A model generated the notes under the pieces. That model was not told the origin of the DNA and searched no databases. It saw nothing but the letters and a program-made list of their open reading frames with translations. A stretch of DNA of 64,000 nucleotides from Chloroflexota bacterium. Its GTDB lineage: Bacteria; Chloroflexota; Dehalococcoidia; UBA6926. Of this stretch, positions 9,211 to 19,610 are shown piece after piece (position 1 is the stretch's first letter; each line of letters starts with the position of its first letter). Location: positions 23,805 through 87,804 of the forward strand of contig JAPOOK010000037.1 in assembly GCA_026713485.1 (NCBI GenBank). The letters are read 5' to 3'. The position numbers and the translations under genes were made by a program.

Positions 9211-11526
9211 CTAGGCAGGCCCGTAAACCGGATCAGGCGGTGTGCTCAGCTCCGGCATATAGTCGGACGGAAAGTAGACGAATATGTCGGAACTGCCAAG
9301 ACGCCACGGCGGCTCCCTCAGCGTCCAATAGGTCCAGATGGTCGACCATGCGGAGGGATCGATCACGCCCCGCGCGATGTCGCCGACGCCCAGCCCTTCG
9401 TAATAGTTCTCGCCGCGGTAGACACCCTCCGGGAACCACCATCGGAGCGGTATTCGGACGCGATTCGCCGTGTCCGATCCCCACTCAGCCGTCTGAATGT
9501 TGGACGCGCTCGCCGTATTAATCGCCATGATATTGCCACGTGGCGGGTTCTCATCGGTCACGACAGACGATCCTTCCCCACACACGCTCTCACCACCCAT
9601 GCAGCGGTACTCGACATTCGTGTAGTCGCGCAGATACCAGTGCCATGGCCATGAAAATCCGTGAGCCGTGTCGACTGTGACGGGCAGACGCTGTCCGTCG
9701 CCTGTGAAAGCCGCGTAGCGCTCGATCTCGTCGACAGTCTGCTCGATTGCGGGAGACGTTTGCGTGTAGACAAGCATCTCAACAGGAACATCGCCGTTTT
9801 CAAAGCTTGCGCGCACTGAGGAACGGGCCGTGAGGATCAGGAGCACGGCCAACCCGCCAACAGCTACTACATGACCAACACGCCGCGCATCGGCCTGTCC
9901 GGACAATTCGCGGATGTGGATGACAGCTCGAGGCAGGTATTGGCCGAGGCCGCGCCCCGCAATCATGATGATCGGCAGCGTGAGATGAATGGATAGCCAC
10001 GGCATCTTTTCACCGGCCATCAGCAGCAGCACCAGCGCAAGCACAAACCAGTAAATGAGAAAGACGTCAAACGTCATGAATGCCGGCCGCCGCTTCAAGA
10101 TGAAGAATCCCGTTATCAACGCCACTACAAGCGGCAGGAGTTCGTATACGGACAGAACCATGAAGTAGTAGTACCAGGGCTGACTCCCCCGCCCGACGTC
10201 CTGCTGTGCAACCCAGTAGCCCAACGACTGCCACACGCCACTGCCAAATCCGATGCCGTTTGTGAACAACGTGGTGAAGAGTACGGCGATAAGCAACCAG
10301 AACACGCCGGCGATGATTAGCCAGTGCCGTCTACGCCAGATAATGCCCAGCGCCGCGCCAACCCCAAATAGCGCCAGCAGCGTGAAGACGGCGATGTCCA
10401 GTGCCTGAATTCCGAACAGTGTGCCGGCTGCGGGGTTCCGGATTTCATCCAGATTAGCCAGGTCGAACCCGATGCCCGGCAAGCCGGAGAGCCTTTCAAT
10501 AATCCACGTCGTCACTCCAGGTTCCTGTGAAATCGGAGCCCCCACCGGGCCCGGAAGGTTCGCGACGGCGCCCTGCTCGACTGTTACCCCTGAGTCGGGA
10601 TTCGCCAAGTGGAGTCCGAGAACGTTCTGAAAGAGGGCAATACCCGCCGCGCCCATCGGCAGCACGAGCGTTGTCAGAATCAGGCCAAACACGGCGGCGG
10701 GAGGCCAGTCACGCAGCGGTGTGCGAATGAGCCGCCTGGCATCACCAATATGGGCAAGGAAGAGAAACGTGAGTGGCACCAGCACGAGAAGATACATGAT
10801 CTCCTTGGTGGCGAAGCCGATCGCCAACGTGGCCGATGCAATGACGAGGTACCGCAGTCGCCGCGAGTCCATATATGCCCACATCGTCCAAAAGAGGATG
10901 AGTGTGATGAGAACCATGTAGATGTCATTGCGAGCGAATCGGCTGAAGTACAGGATGCCCGGCGAAATTGCCAGCAAGGCAGACGCTGAGAGAGCGCCGA
11001 GCGTACCCATCCGGTGCCGGTACAGGAGGTACGGCAGCGCAACGACGATTGTGCCCAAAAGGGCAGGCAACAGCCGTAGGGTTGCATCAGAGGCGCCAAA
11101 CAGCCGAAAGACAAAGCTCGTTGCGATGAATTGGACGGTGCCATGCAGGAGGGGGTTGTGGGTAAAGCCCCCGCCCCCCGCCATAAACCAGGAATAGTAG
11201 CCGTGCAGGCTCTCGTCGTGGTGAACAGCTCGCGTGCCCAAGTCCCAGAAACGGAGGACGGCAGCCAACAATACGATGGCCAGGAATGCAATTGCCTCCG
11301 ATTTTCGCACCCACGCAACTACTTCATCAAGTGTTTGTTGCAACGCTATGCGTGACAGCCACGGTCGATGCTCTTCCGTGACCACCGCAGTATCGGTGGA
11401 GACGGATGCGGCATCGCCTGTCTCTTCCGTTGATTGGATACCCTGTCCGGCATCAATCGACGTGCCGCTGGCGGTTGCCGAACGGCGGCGACGTTTCTGT
11501 CTGCGTTGAGATTGGCTCATGGTCAA
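9211..11526 (-). CDS. GT39/GT-C-like membrane protein, TIGR03663 (Agl23-associated) family
   Basis: LGTRAVHHDESLHGYYSWFM N-terminal DE motif followed by many TM segments; next to a TIGR03662-like gene. Confidence 0.8.
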   Translation of the reverse strand: MTMSQSQRRQKRRRRSATASGTSIDAGQGIQSTEETGDAASVSTDTAVVTEEHRPWLSRIALQQTLDEVVAWVRKSEAIAFLAIVLLAAVLRFWDLGTRAVHHDESLHGYYSWFMAGGGGFTHNPLLHGTVQFIATSFVFRLFGASDATLRLLPALLGTIVVALPYLLYRHRMGTLGALSASALLAISPGILYFSRFARNDIYMVLITLILFWTMWAYMDSRRLRYLVIASATLAIGFATKEIMYLLVLVPLTFLFLAHIGDARRLIRTPLRDWPPAAVFGLILTTLVLPMGAAGIALFQNVLGLHLANPDSGVTVEQGAVANLPGPVGAPISQEPGVTTWIIERLSGLPGIGFDLANLDEIRNPAAGTLFGIQALDIAVFTLLALFGVGAALGIIWRRRHWLIIAGVFWLLIAVLFTTLFTNGIGFGSGVWQSLGYWVAQQDVGRGSQPWYYYFMVLSVYELLPLVVALITGFFILKRRPAFMTFDVFLIYWFVLALVLLLMAGEKMPWLSIHLTLPIIMIAGRGLGQYLPRAVIHIRELSGQADARRVGHVVAVGGLAVLLILTARSSVRASFENGDVPVEMLVYTQTSPAIEQTVDEIERYAAFTGDGQRLPVTVDTAHGFSWPWHWYLRDYTNVEYRCMGGESVCGEGSSVVTDENPPRGNIMAINTASASNIQTAEWGSDTANRVRIPLRWWFPEGVYRGENYYEGLGVGDIARGVIDPSAWSTIWTYWTLREPPWRLGSSDIFVYFPSDYMPELSTPPDPVYGPA

Positions 11527-11549
11527 ATCTAACTATACCGAGACTGGTA

Positions 11550-13940
11550 TCAGATGGTGGGCACGTATCGTAGGATCGTCGTGCTTCCCGACTCAAAGGC
11601 CACCTCAAGGCGGTTCGGCATGGAGGCCAATAATCTATCCGCCGTGTCCTCGCCAAAGTCACTTCGTTCCAGCGAGCCGACGAAGATATAGTCGATGCCG
11701 TAGAACTCCAGCCGGAGCTTCAGTTCATCCTCAGTAAGGATATCGCTCTCCGAGACGGCTTGTCCGCGATAGATCTCCTCGGTGTCCTGAATGCGCTTCC
11801 CTACTAGCTCCGTTCCGCCGCGCCACTGCACTTCATGGCCTATCCAGCCGACAGTCGTCGGCAATCCCGTAATTGCAGAAACCCGGCCGTAGTCCGAATA
11901 ATCGTCGCCGTGTGCTTCAAGAACATGGTCGCCTCGGTCTGAGTTGTTCAATAGCCAGTCGATGGCAGCCGCGTCGTCGGGAAATTTGTCTCGGTACGTC
12001 GCGAGTCCGTCGAGTGCAGTGCTGGTAGACGGCGATCCTTCAATGCGTTCAGCTGCGCCAAGGGGACCATAGGCAGCGCCGACGATCAGCAGTGCAATCC
12101 CGCCCGCGCCCGCCACAAGAATTCCGCCCTGCGTAGGCGAAAAGCGTTTCGGGCGTTGGGCAATTATCCATGCAAGGCCAATACCTGTCGCCACTGCCAG
12201 CAGCGTCCACACCTGATAATGCACCTTGAAGACGGTGTTCATGCGAACGCCGAAGGAATCCCAGACGTAGAACACCTCCGTGATGACGATGCCCATGGCG
12301 GCTGCAGCCACCAGCAGGCCCGCAAATTGGACGCCCTGTGGCAGAGGGCCGTCCTCCCGTCCGGTCGGCAGCACCGCAAGGAATCCAATTGCCGCCAACG
12401 CCATCGCGGGCGCGGCCACGAGCCAGCGAATACCGATATCGGCCACTGTTGGCGGATCAACCGGAATGGGGGCGTCATGAGGTAGAAGAGTCCACCCGAT
12501 AACGATTAGTGTCCAGAGAATAAGAGGGAGAGCTGCCAGGAACGTGACACCGATGAGATACAAATTCGATACATCCCTGTGCCTCAGACGAATAACGGCG
12601 AACACTGCGGGAGGCAATATGGCCAGCGCCATCGGGCCCCAGATGCGCGCGTAGTGGCTTAACTCAGTGCCGGAAGCATGGACGGGCAGCACGCCCCGCA
12701 CGCTGCTGCTCACGGTCAAGTAGAACGGGGAGAATAGTGCCAGGGATAGGATAGCGATCGCTGAGACCGGGATAACGATATCAAGCGTCGTCTGCTTGCT
12801 GAACAGGGCCCGGCTCAAACCCTCTTCGCGCAGCCGCCTCGCCTTGATGGCCAGCATAAGCAGCAGCATGTAAGCCAACCAGTCCCACGTGTTGATGAAA
12901 CCGAGCGACCCGATGATCAGCGCAGTCAGGAAGAGTTCACCGGCGCGCTGCCGGGGCCATGACACGTCCGGGGCGTCCGGCTTGCACAGCCACGCCAACG
13001 CCACGGTAAGGGCAAGCAGTACAAACGGCAAGGACATGACATGCGGGTGGAGGTCCCCGAGCAGGAAGCTGAATGCGGGGATTTCATCGATGGGAGAAAG
13101 CACGCCCGGGTCCAGGATAGTACGCGGGGCATCCCCCCACCGGAGCCTGAGTCCTGTCGCCCCGTTGAACGACAGCGCTACCGTAAGCCCCCGTACCCCG
13201 CCGCTCAGGTTGCCCGCGATCAGTAGCGCAATGACGGCCGCGACGCCGCCGATGATTGCTACGGAGTCCAATTTTGGTGGTTGAACACGCGTGATTCCCC
13301 CTCGCAGGACCGCGTTCATCGTCAAGGAAAAGGCGGCGACTGCCGTCAGGGCGAAGAGCGTGACGAAGGCAAGATTGTATCCCACAGTCGCCGCTGCGCC
13401 CGTGAGTTGTGCCGGGATGCTGAAAATCAAATAGCCAAAGTGGTAGTAGCTAATGGAATGACCCGCCAGCCATGGGTCGGCAGCGGGAAACGTCGGGCTG
13501 CGCAGGGAACTCGCGAGGAAGGCAAGATCCATCGGCTGTTCGGTGGTGAGGCCTGTGATGGACGTTGAAATGGTGATGTCGGGCGCAAGGACGCGGAAAA
13601 CTGCGAACAGCGCGAATGCAGACAGGAATACAGCCTCGCTCGCTGCGAGCAGGCGCCACCGACTGCGGACAAAATCGACCATCTCCTCTCGGTTCTGCCG
13701 CGCCAGAACCACGCTCGCGCCGAGCAGCAGAGCTAAGACGGCCAGCAGTGAAAGCAGCCCATTGTCCAGGACGCGAGCGGTGACAAGCGCCCAGTACGCG
13801 TAGGCAAGCACAAGAAGACCCAGGACCTTGGAGACGCCGTATCCACGGTCCGGCAGGTCACGGAAGAACGGGAACGCCCACGCGAACCCTGCCGCCCCGA
13901 TGATCTGGAGCAGTACAAGCCAGAGAACCAAGTGGAGCAT
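11550..13940 (-). CDS. DUF2298/TIGR03662 (Chlor_Arch_YYY) membrane protein
   Basis: Highly hydrophobic ~800 aa; YYHFGYLIFSIPAQLTG, SFLLGDLHPHVMSLPFVLLAL, FINTWDWLAYMLLL motifs. Confidence 0.85.
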   Translation of the reverse strand: MLHLVLWLVLLQIIGAAGFAWAFPFFRDLPDRGYGVSKVLGLLVLAYAYWALVTARVLDNGLLSLLAVLALLLGASVVLARQNREEMVDFVRSRWRLLAASEAVFLSAFALFAVFRVLAPDITISTSITGLTTEQPMDLAFLASSLRSPTFPAADPWLAGHSISYYHFGYLIFSIPAQLTGAAATVGYNLAFVTLFALTAVAAFSLTMNAVLRGGITRVQPPKLDSVAIIGGVAAVIALLIAGNLSGGVRGLTVALSFNGATGLRLRWGDAPRTILDPGVLSPIDEIPAFSFLLGDLHPHVMSLPFVLLALTVALAWLCKPDAPDVSWPRQRAGELFLTALIIGSLGFINTWDWLAYMLLLMLAIKARRLREEGLSRALFSKQTTLDIVIPVSAIAILSLALFSPFYLTVSSSVRGVLPVHASGTELSHYARIWGPMALAILPPAVFAVIRLRHRDVSNLYLIGVTFLAALPLILWTLIVIGWTLLPHDAPIPVDPPTVADIGIRWLVAAPAMALAAIGFLAVLPTGREDGPLPQGVQFAGLLVAAAAMGIVITEVFYVWDSFGVRMNTVFKVHYQVWTLLAVATGIGLAWIIAQRPKRFSPTQGGILVAGAGGIALLIVGAAYGPLGAAERIEGSPSTSTALDGLATYRDKFPDDAAAIDWLLNNSDRGDHVLEAHGDDYSDYGRVSAITGLPTTVGWIGHEVQWRGGTELVGKRIQDTEEIYRGQAVSESDILTEDELKLRLEFYGIDYIFVGSLERSDFGEDTADRLLASMPNRLEVAFESGSTTILRYVPTI

Positions 13941-13967
13941 GGGAGGAGGCTCGGACTACTCGCGCCT

Positions 13968-14894
13968 CTACGCGAGCAGTGCCGTCACGAACGCGTTGGC
14001 GTCGAACGGCTCAAGGTCATTAATGCCCTCACCGGTGCCGATGTATGTGACGGGAACACCGAATTCGCGGCGTATGGCAATCGCGATGCCGCCCTTGGAC
14101 GTGCCGTCCACCTTGGTAAGGATCACACCGTCCACGCCCACAGCTCCCATGAATTCTCGGGCCTGCGAGAGGCCGTTTTGCCCCGTCGTCGCGTCCAAGA
14201 CAAGTAAGACGGTGATGTCCGACGGATCCACGGTTCGCTCAACCACGCGGCGCACTTTGCGCAGCTCATCCATCAGTGATGTCCGGGTCTGAAGGCGTCC
14301 GGCGGTGTCGATGATGACCGTGTCCACACCGCGTGATTTGGCCGCCGCAATACCATCAAAGGCCACTGCACCCGGGTCTGCGCCATGCTGCTGTGCGATG
14401 ACAGGCACGCCGAGTCGTTCGCCCCACACCTGCAACTGCTCGATGGCCGCCGCGCGAAAAGTATCTCCGGCGACCAGCAGGACGCGCCGATTCTCTGACA
14501 TCTCACGCCGCGCCAACTTGGCGATACTCGTCGTCTTGCCACTGCCGTTCACACCAACCACGAGGATGACACGGAGAGTGCTCGAAGGTACTTGCTGTGA
14601 GGCAGGTGATGCGCCGTTGACGGCAACGTCCACCAATTCGGAGGCGAGCGCATCACGGAGATCGTTGGGTTTCGCGCCGCGTATTTTCTCAACACGGTCA
14701 CGCGTGCGTGAAATCAGCTCCTCGCTCAGGTCGAGACCGACATCCGCGCCAATCAGCGCTTCCTCAAGTTCGTCCCATGTCTCGGGCGGGATCGAGTTCC
14801 TGCTGAAAATGTTCGTGACGCGGCCAAACCACGCCCGTTTGGTCCTGTCGACGCCTTTTTCGATTGATGAAGTCACTGCCAGTGCCGCTCTCAA
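13968..14894 (-). CDS. ftsY: signal recognition particle receptor FtsY
   Basis: GVNGSGKTTSIAKLA, AGDTFRAAAIEQL, DTAGRLQT, LTKVDGTSKGGIAIAI. Confidence 0.95.
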   Translation of the reverse strand: MRAALAVTSSIEKGVDRTKRAWFGRVTNIFSRNSIPPETWDELEEALIGADVGLDLSEELISRTRDRVEKIRGAKPNDLRDALASELVDVAVNGASPASQQVPSSTLRVILVVGVNGSGKTTSIAKLARREMSENRRVLLVAGDTFRAAAIEQLQVWGERLGVPVIAQQHGADPGAVAFDGIAAAKSRGVDTVIIDTAGRLQTRTSLMDELRKVRRVVERTVDPSDITVLLVLDATTGQNGLSQAREFMGAVGVDGVILTKVDGTSKGGIAIAIRREFGVPVTYIGTGEGINDLEPFDANAFVTALLA

Positions 14895-16235
14895 CTAGTC
14901 CGCCGGATCGATGGCAGACTCCGCCTCCATACGAATCTCCAGCGCGTTGGCGTGGGCAACAAGGCCCTCCGCTTGTGCGATGGCAATGCCGCTCGGCCCC
15001 AGGGCCTGCAATCGTTCCTCCGGTACGGCGACGAGGCTGGTCACCTTGAGAAATTCAAAGACGTTGACCGGGGAGCTGTACCGCGCTGCGCCGCCGGTGG
15101 GCATGGAATGGCTCGGTCCCGCGATGTAGTCCGCCAGCACCTCTGGCGAGTGCTCGCCAACAAAGATGCCGCCTGCGTTGCGCAGGCGGGGGATGAGCGC
15201 GTGCGGGTCCTGCGTCATGATGCACAGATGCTCCGGAGCAAAGGCGTTGCAGAAATCAGCGATGTCATCATCGGTGTCGACAATGACAAACCCGCCTGTC
15301 TGTGTCGAAAGGTGGGCGGGTGAATTCTCCGGCAAGTCTCGCAGTTGGCGCTCCAGTTCCCTGCCCGTCCGCATCGCCATTCGCTCTGACGTCGTTACCA
15401 TGACAACCCGCGCCTCGGGGTCGTGCTCAGCCTGTGCAAGCAGGTCTGCCGCGCACAGCGACGGGTCGGCGCGGTCGTCTGCGATAACCAGCGTCTCTGT
15501 CGCGCCTTGCAGAGAATCAATGCCCACGACGCCATAGACGGCTTTCTTGGCCAGCTGCACGAGAAGGTTGCCGGGGCCGAAGATCTTGTCCACCTGCGGG
15601 ACGGACTCCGTGCCGAGCGCGAAGGCGGCGACGCCCTGTGGCCCCCCAACGCGAAACACACGGTTGATGCGTGCGATGCTGCACGCGACCAGCGTTACGG
15701 GAGCAACAACACCGTTGGCCCGCGCGGGCGTCGTCACGAAAATCTCCGGCACATTTGCCACGCGGGCCGGAATGCCAATCATCAGGACGGTTGAGGGATA
15801 CGCAGCCCGACCACCGGGCACGTAGATGCCGGCGCGCTGTACAGGCCGGATAAGTTGGCCAACGCCGCGCTCAAAGTCCATCCAGCCAGTGCGTGACTGC
15901 TGGGCGTGAAACGCTTCGATCTCCTCCGCCGCTTTGTGCAAGGCGTCGATGACGTGGGTGTCCACGCTATCGTAGGCCCGGGCGATTTCCTCCTGTGTGA
16001 CCTCCAGGGCGGACAACTCTACGCCGTCAAATCTGCGAGCGAGTTCGCGGATACCATCATCGCCATCCACGCGAACTGTCTCAATAACACGTCGCACAGC
16101 CTCTTCGGGAGCAATTCGCTCACCGAACGCCTGCTCAAGAAATGAGAGCGTCGATTCGGACGCCTGCGGGTTGAGCCACGGGTTGGCCGAAATCAGCCCT
16201 GCCCGAGCCTCTTCAAGTCCGCGGAAGATTTTCAT
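14895..16235 (-). CDS. hisD: histidinol dehydrogenase
   Basis: YVPGGRAAYPSTVLM, VDKIFGPGN, EHLCIM, GPSHSMPTGGAARYSSP motifs. Confidence 0.96.
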   Translation of the reverse strand: MKIFRGLEEARAGLISANPWLNPQASESTLSFLEQAFGERIAPEEAVRRVIETVRVDGDDGIRELARRFDGVELSALEVTQEEIARAYDSVDTHVIDALHKAAEEIEAFHAQQSRTGWMDFERGVGQLIRPVQRAGIYVPGGRAAYPSTVLMIGIPARVANVPEIFVTTPARANGVVAPVTLVACSIARINRVFRVGGPQGVAAFALGTESVPQVDKIFGPGNLLVQLAKKAVYGVVGIDSLQGATETLVIADDRADPSLCAADLLAQAEHDPEARVVMVTTSERMAMRTGRELERQLRDLPENSPAHLSTQTGGFVIVDTDDDIADFCNAFAPEHLCIMTQDPHALIPRLRNAGGIFVGEHSPEVLADYIAGPSHSMPTGGAARYSSPVNVFEFLKVTSLVAVPEERLQALGPSGIAIAQAEGLVAHANALEIRMEAESAIDPAD

Positions 16236-16996
16236 GCGAGGATTTCCTCCGCGTGTTTGAGCGACTGCTCCATAGCAATGGAACGATGCTGTTGAATGAT
16301 GTCACGGGGGACGCTTGCATAGACGCGCTCTAACATCTCTTGCGGATCGGCCATCAACTCCGTGACGTCAGTACCGTCAAGGTCAGGATCATCCAGATAA
16401 CGAGAGATGAAGCGCGGGAATTCGGCCCATGTGCCTGGCAGTGTCAGTACGCGGCCTGCCACGAAGGCGCTCCATTCCTGCAAGACGTTCTGTGAGATGA
16501 ACGAATCAGGCACGCCATCAATGATGCTATTTGAGGCGATGATTTGTCTCTGCCAATCCGTGAGTTGGTCTCGGTTGCCGCGAATATCGACTTCCAGCTC
16601 ATATTGCATGGCGCGGTCCAGGATATTCTTTGTCGGCTCAGAACCAAGATACTCATCATCCTCAAAATAGGGGCGGTAGACGTTGACGATCCACGCCTCG
16701 TCCGCAGCAAGGTGGCTCGCGTAACCAACAAGGAATGCGGTCAATGCCCAGTCATCCCCCGGGGAGCGGGAGACAAGGTCAGGCAGTGCATTCTTCATTC
16801 CGCGAAACCCATCTCCTGTTCCACTTTCGGTCAGATGGAAGTAGTGCGTGTCCTCGCGTGGCTCGCGGGTCAACACGCGCCGGTCGGGCGCGGTGGAACC
16901 CAGGAGGGCTGGGCCAATGTGCTCCCGAAGCTCGTCAATAGCCAGTTGATCCACTAGTTCCTGGATAATGTTCAGGTGTACCGCCAGCATCGGCAT
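16232..16996 (-). CDS. hypothetical; possible zinc-dependent phospholipase C-like protein
   Basis: His/Asp pattern (N-terminal H, DTHYFHL, YASHLAADEAW); overlaps hisD by 4 bp. Confidence 0.6.
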   Translation of the reverse strand: MPMLAVHLNIIQELVDQLAIDELREHIGPALLGSTAPDRRVLTREPREDTHYFHLTESGTGDGFRGMKNALPDLVSRSPGDDWALTAFLVGYASHLAADEAWIVNVYRPYFEDDEYLGSEPTKNILDRAMQYELEVDIRGNRDQLTDWQRQIIASNSIIDGVPDSFISQNVLQEWSAFVAGRVLTLPGTWAEFPRFISRYLDDPDLDGTDVTELMADPQEMLERVYASVPRDIIQQHRSIAMEQSLKHAEEILA

Positions 16997-17010
16997 GGCA
17001 TCGACACCCG

Positions 17011-18051
17011 CTATCGGAGCGGCAGTTCCGGCGGCTCGCCGAAGTGCTGTGTGAGGGGAAAGGCGATAACGTCCGTCGCCCCAATCGTCCGGAGTGATTC
17101 AGTCGCGACGAGCTGCTCGGTCTGTTGATGATTGATGACGAACGACACGGAAAACCACTGCTGCCCGTTTTCGCCGTCGAGGTTCTCACGCGTGACCACG
17201 GGGGCTATCGTGGGTCCCTTCAGTCCGACGCTGCCCAAAGACGGCAGATCAAAAAGCTTGCGGGCAACTTCTTCGGGGGTATTCCCGGGCACGTTGGCCA
17301 TGACCACATAACGCCCCTCTGCATTGAGATTGGCGTGGATGTATTCAAGCAGGAGCCATGCGGACTGCACAGCCTGATCGTCATAGACTTCCTTGTTCAC
17401 GCATGCAATAAGCGCGGCGCTTGAGTTCAGAATCGGCCGGGGTGGATTGCCCAGACGAAGGCCGGTCAGGGAATGAGCCGCCAGAGTCGAGCCCGTGACA
17501 ACAACATCCGCTATCAGATCAGACGCGCCAAGTCTCGGCAGCAGCTCATGCGAGCCCTGGAAGAGGCGCACTCCCTTACCGGAGATTCCATGGGCTTCCA
17601 TGTAGTTCTGCGTGAGTCCCGGGTACTTTGTGGCCACGCGCAGGTCCCGCCCGAGTTGCCTAGCCCACCCCGTCAGATCACCGACCGGAACATCACCGGA
17701 ATCACCGAACCGACGACTTGGCGCGGCCAGCATCAGCCGACCATGTCCGAACCCAAGATCAGGGATAAGGCATGAGACGTTCTCCAGGCCAGTCAGGCTT
17801 TTCTCTTCAAACCAGTCTCGCCCGGTGATGCCCAGATGCGCACCGCCCTCTGCAACGATGGACGGAATATCATCCGGCCTGAGAAAGACGGCCTCACACT
17901 CAGGAATGTCACGCACTTCTTCGACAAGGCCGGTCCCGCGGCGGGACACGTGGATGCCGCACGCGTTGAGCATTGTCATCGTGTCGTTTGCCAGTCGATT
18001 GTTACTGGGGAGAGCCAGCCGTAGCACGTTCTTCTTGCCTCTATCCATACG
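17011..18051 (-). CDS. hisG: ATP phosphoribosyltransferase
   Basis: LRLALPSNNRLANDTMTML, LGITGRDWFEE, ADVVVTGSTLAAHSL; start set at MDRGKKN. Confidence 0.9.
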   Translation of the reverse strand, partial: RMDRGKKNVLRLALPSNNRLANDTMTMLNACGIHVSRRGTGLVEEVRDIPECEAVFLRPDDIPSIVAEGGAHLGITGRDWFEEKSLTGLENVSCLIPDLGFGHGRLMLAAPSRRFGDSGDVPVGDLTGWARQLGRDLRVATKYPGLTQNYMEAHGISGKGVRLFQGSHELLPRLGASDLIADVVVTGSTLAAHSLTGLRLGNPPRPILNSSAALIACVNKEVYDDQAVQSAWLLLEYIHANLNAEGRYVVMANVPGNTPEEVARKLFDLPSLGSVGLKGPTIAPVVTRENLDGENGQQWFSVSFVINHQQTEQLVATESLRTIGATDVIAFPLTQHFGEPPELPLR

Positions 18052-18127
18052 TACCGCAAGCGTCACATGGCCGCAGCACGTCAAGTCATCGTGTGTTCGT
18101 TCTTGTAGATTCTAGCGTAGGCCAAAC

Positions 18128-18733
18128 TCAGAACAAAGCGTCACCCACAAGCGGAAGGTTCTCAATAAAGTCCACGCCATAGTAGCCGGCAATCGCTATA
18201 GCCGTCACAAGGATTAGCTTGCCAGCCGCCACGATGAGCAGAAAGCGGCCCAGTGGATAGCGAATCGCGCCGGCCCACACGCCTGCAAAGTCAAACGGCA
18301 GAGGTGTAGCCGCGAAGGCAAAAATCCCCCAGCCGCGCCAACGCTCTCCCATTGATTCGAGCCTCTTATACCATCTGCTCTCGTCAACTATTGATGAACC
18401 GCCCCGCCCCGCCATGTAGGAGGTAATCTCGCCCAGCGCTGCGCCTGCCGCGCCGAAGACGCCGATCAGCAGGGGATTGAGTGTGCCGGAGACGGCGAAA
18501 ATGACCGCATGGCCGGGCACGGGAAACAGGACGACAGTGGCACTGTTGATAAGTTGGAGCAAAAAGATACCGAAGTATCCCCAATCGCCAAGACCTTCAA
18601 CGAAGCTAGAGTACCGAATGAGCAGCACGATGACTGCGATCGAAACAACGAGCGCTCCGCCAAGTTGCAACGCTGCAGCAAGGCGATTCTCTCGCCGCTC
18701 AGCGCCCGGAGACGCCGTAGTGGTGTCCATCAC
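18128..18733 (-). CDS. VTT-domain/DedA-like (SNARE-associated) membrane protein
   Basis: LFPVPGHAVIFAVSGTLNP, GAAGAALGEITSYMAGR, PFDFAGVWAGAIRYPLGRF. Confidence 0.82.
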   Translation of the reverse strand: MMDTTTASPGAERRENRLAAALQLGGALVVSIAVIVLLIRYSSFVEGLGDWGYFGIFLLQLINSATVVLFPVPGHAVIFAVSGTLNPLLIGVFGAAGAALGEITSYMAGRGGSSIVDESRWYKRLESMGERWRGWGIFAFAATPLPFDFAGVWAGAIRYPLGRFLLIVAAGKLILVTAIAIAGYYGVDFIENLPLVGDALF

Positions 18734-19512
18734 CTCAACGTCACGTCGCCCGCGTGAACGACTCTGTGCTGCCCGTCATCGGTCTGAACGACCAGCGCCC
18801 CGCTTGGCTCAACGTCCAGCGCAAGGCCTTCGAACGAGTCATCGCTACCGGATACGTTGACGCGTTTGCCCAGGTTAACTAGTGAAGATCGCCATTGGGC
18901 AAACACATCACCGCCCTCTCTTGCGTGCACATAGAGGGCGTCCAACTCTTCTAGCAAGGCACACAGTAATTCAACTCGGGAGACATCACCGCCCGTCTCC
19001 CTGCTGAGGCTCGTTGAGGCGTCAGCGATCTCCGGGATAGAAGCCGTATCCCAATTGACGTTGACTCCTATGCCCGCGACGGCGAACTGATCCTCCTCGG
19101 ATTCTCCCCGCACGACCTCGACAAGGATGCCGCAGACCTTGCGACCTCCGATGAGGATATCGTTGGGCCACTTTATTTCCGGATTGAGCTGCGGGCAAAC
19201 GCGGCTGATGGCCCGCGGAATGGCAAGGGCGCAAATCATGGACAGGGTCGGCAGCAGTTCTGCATTCGGTCTCAACAGGATTGAGACGAGCAGAGACGCG
19301 CCCGGAGGTGACATCCACGAGCGGCGGAAACGTCCTCTCCCCCGCGTCTGTTCGTCCGCCGTGATTGTTAATCCCTCGGCAGCACCCTCCCGCCCTGCCG
19401 TCGACACGTCATCCTGCGTGGAATGCGTGACTGACAAGTGCCTGTAATCCGCACCAATTGTCCGCGTGGTGAGACGCTGCCTGACTTCAGATTCATTTAG
19501 AGCATCGGCCAT
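18730..19512 (-). CDS. birA: biotin--[acetyl-CoA-carboxylase] ligase
   Basis: TADEQTRGRGRFRRSWMSPPGASLL, IKWPNDILIGGRKVCGILVE, AGIGVNVN; start at MADALNE. Confidence 0.93.
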   Translation of the reverse strand: MADALNESEVRQRLTTRTIGADYRHLSVTHSTQDDVSTAGREGAAEGLTITADEQTRGRGRFRRSWMSPPGASLLVSILLRPNAELLPTLSMICALAIPRAISRVCPQLNPEIKWPNDILIGGRKVCGILVEVVRGESEEDQFAVAGIGVNVNWDTASIPEIADASTSLSRETGGDVSRVELLCALLEELDALYVHAREGGDVFAQWRSSLVNLGKRVNVSGSDDSFEGLALDVEPSGALVVQTDDGQHRVVHAGDVTLR

Positions 19513-19610
19513 AAGACGGGAATACCCCCAAGACTGTAGACGGCGGTGTGCGTTCGCCCACTCTATAATGATGCATATCATGTGTTATCGGTGAGGGGGA
19601 GTGGGATTTC

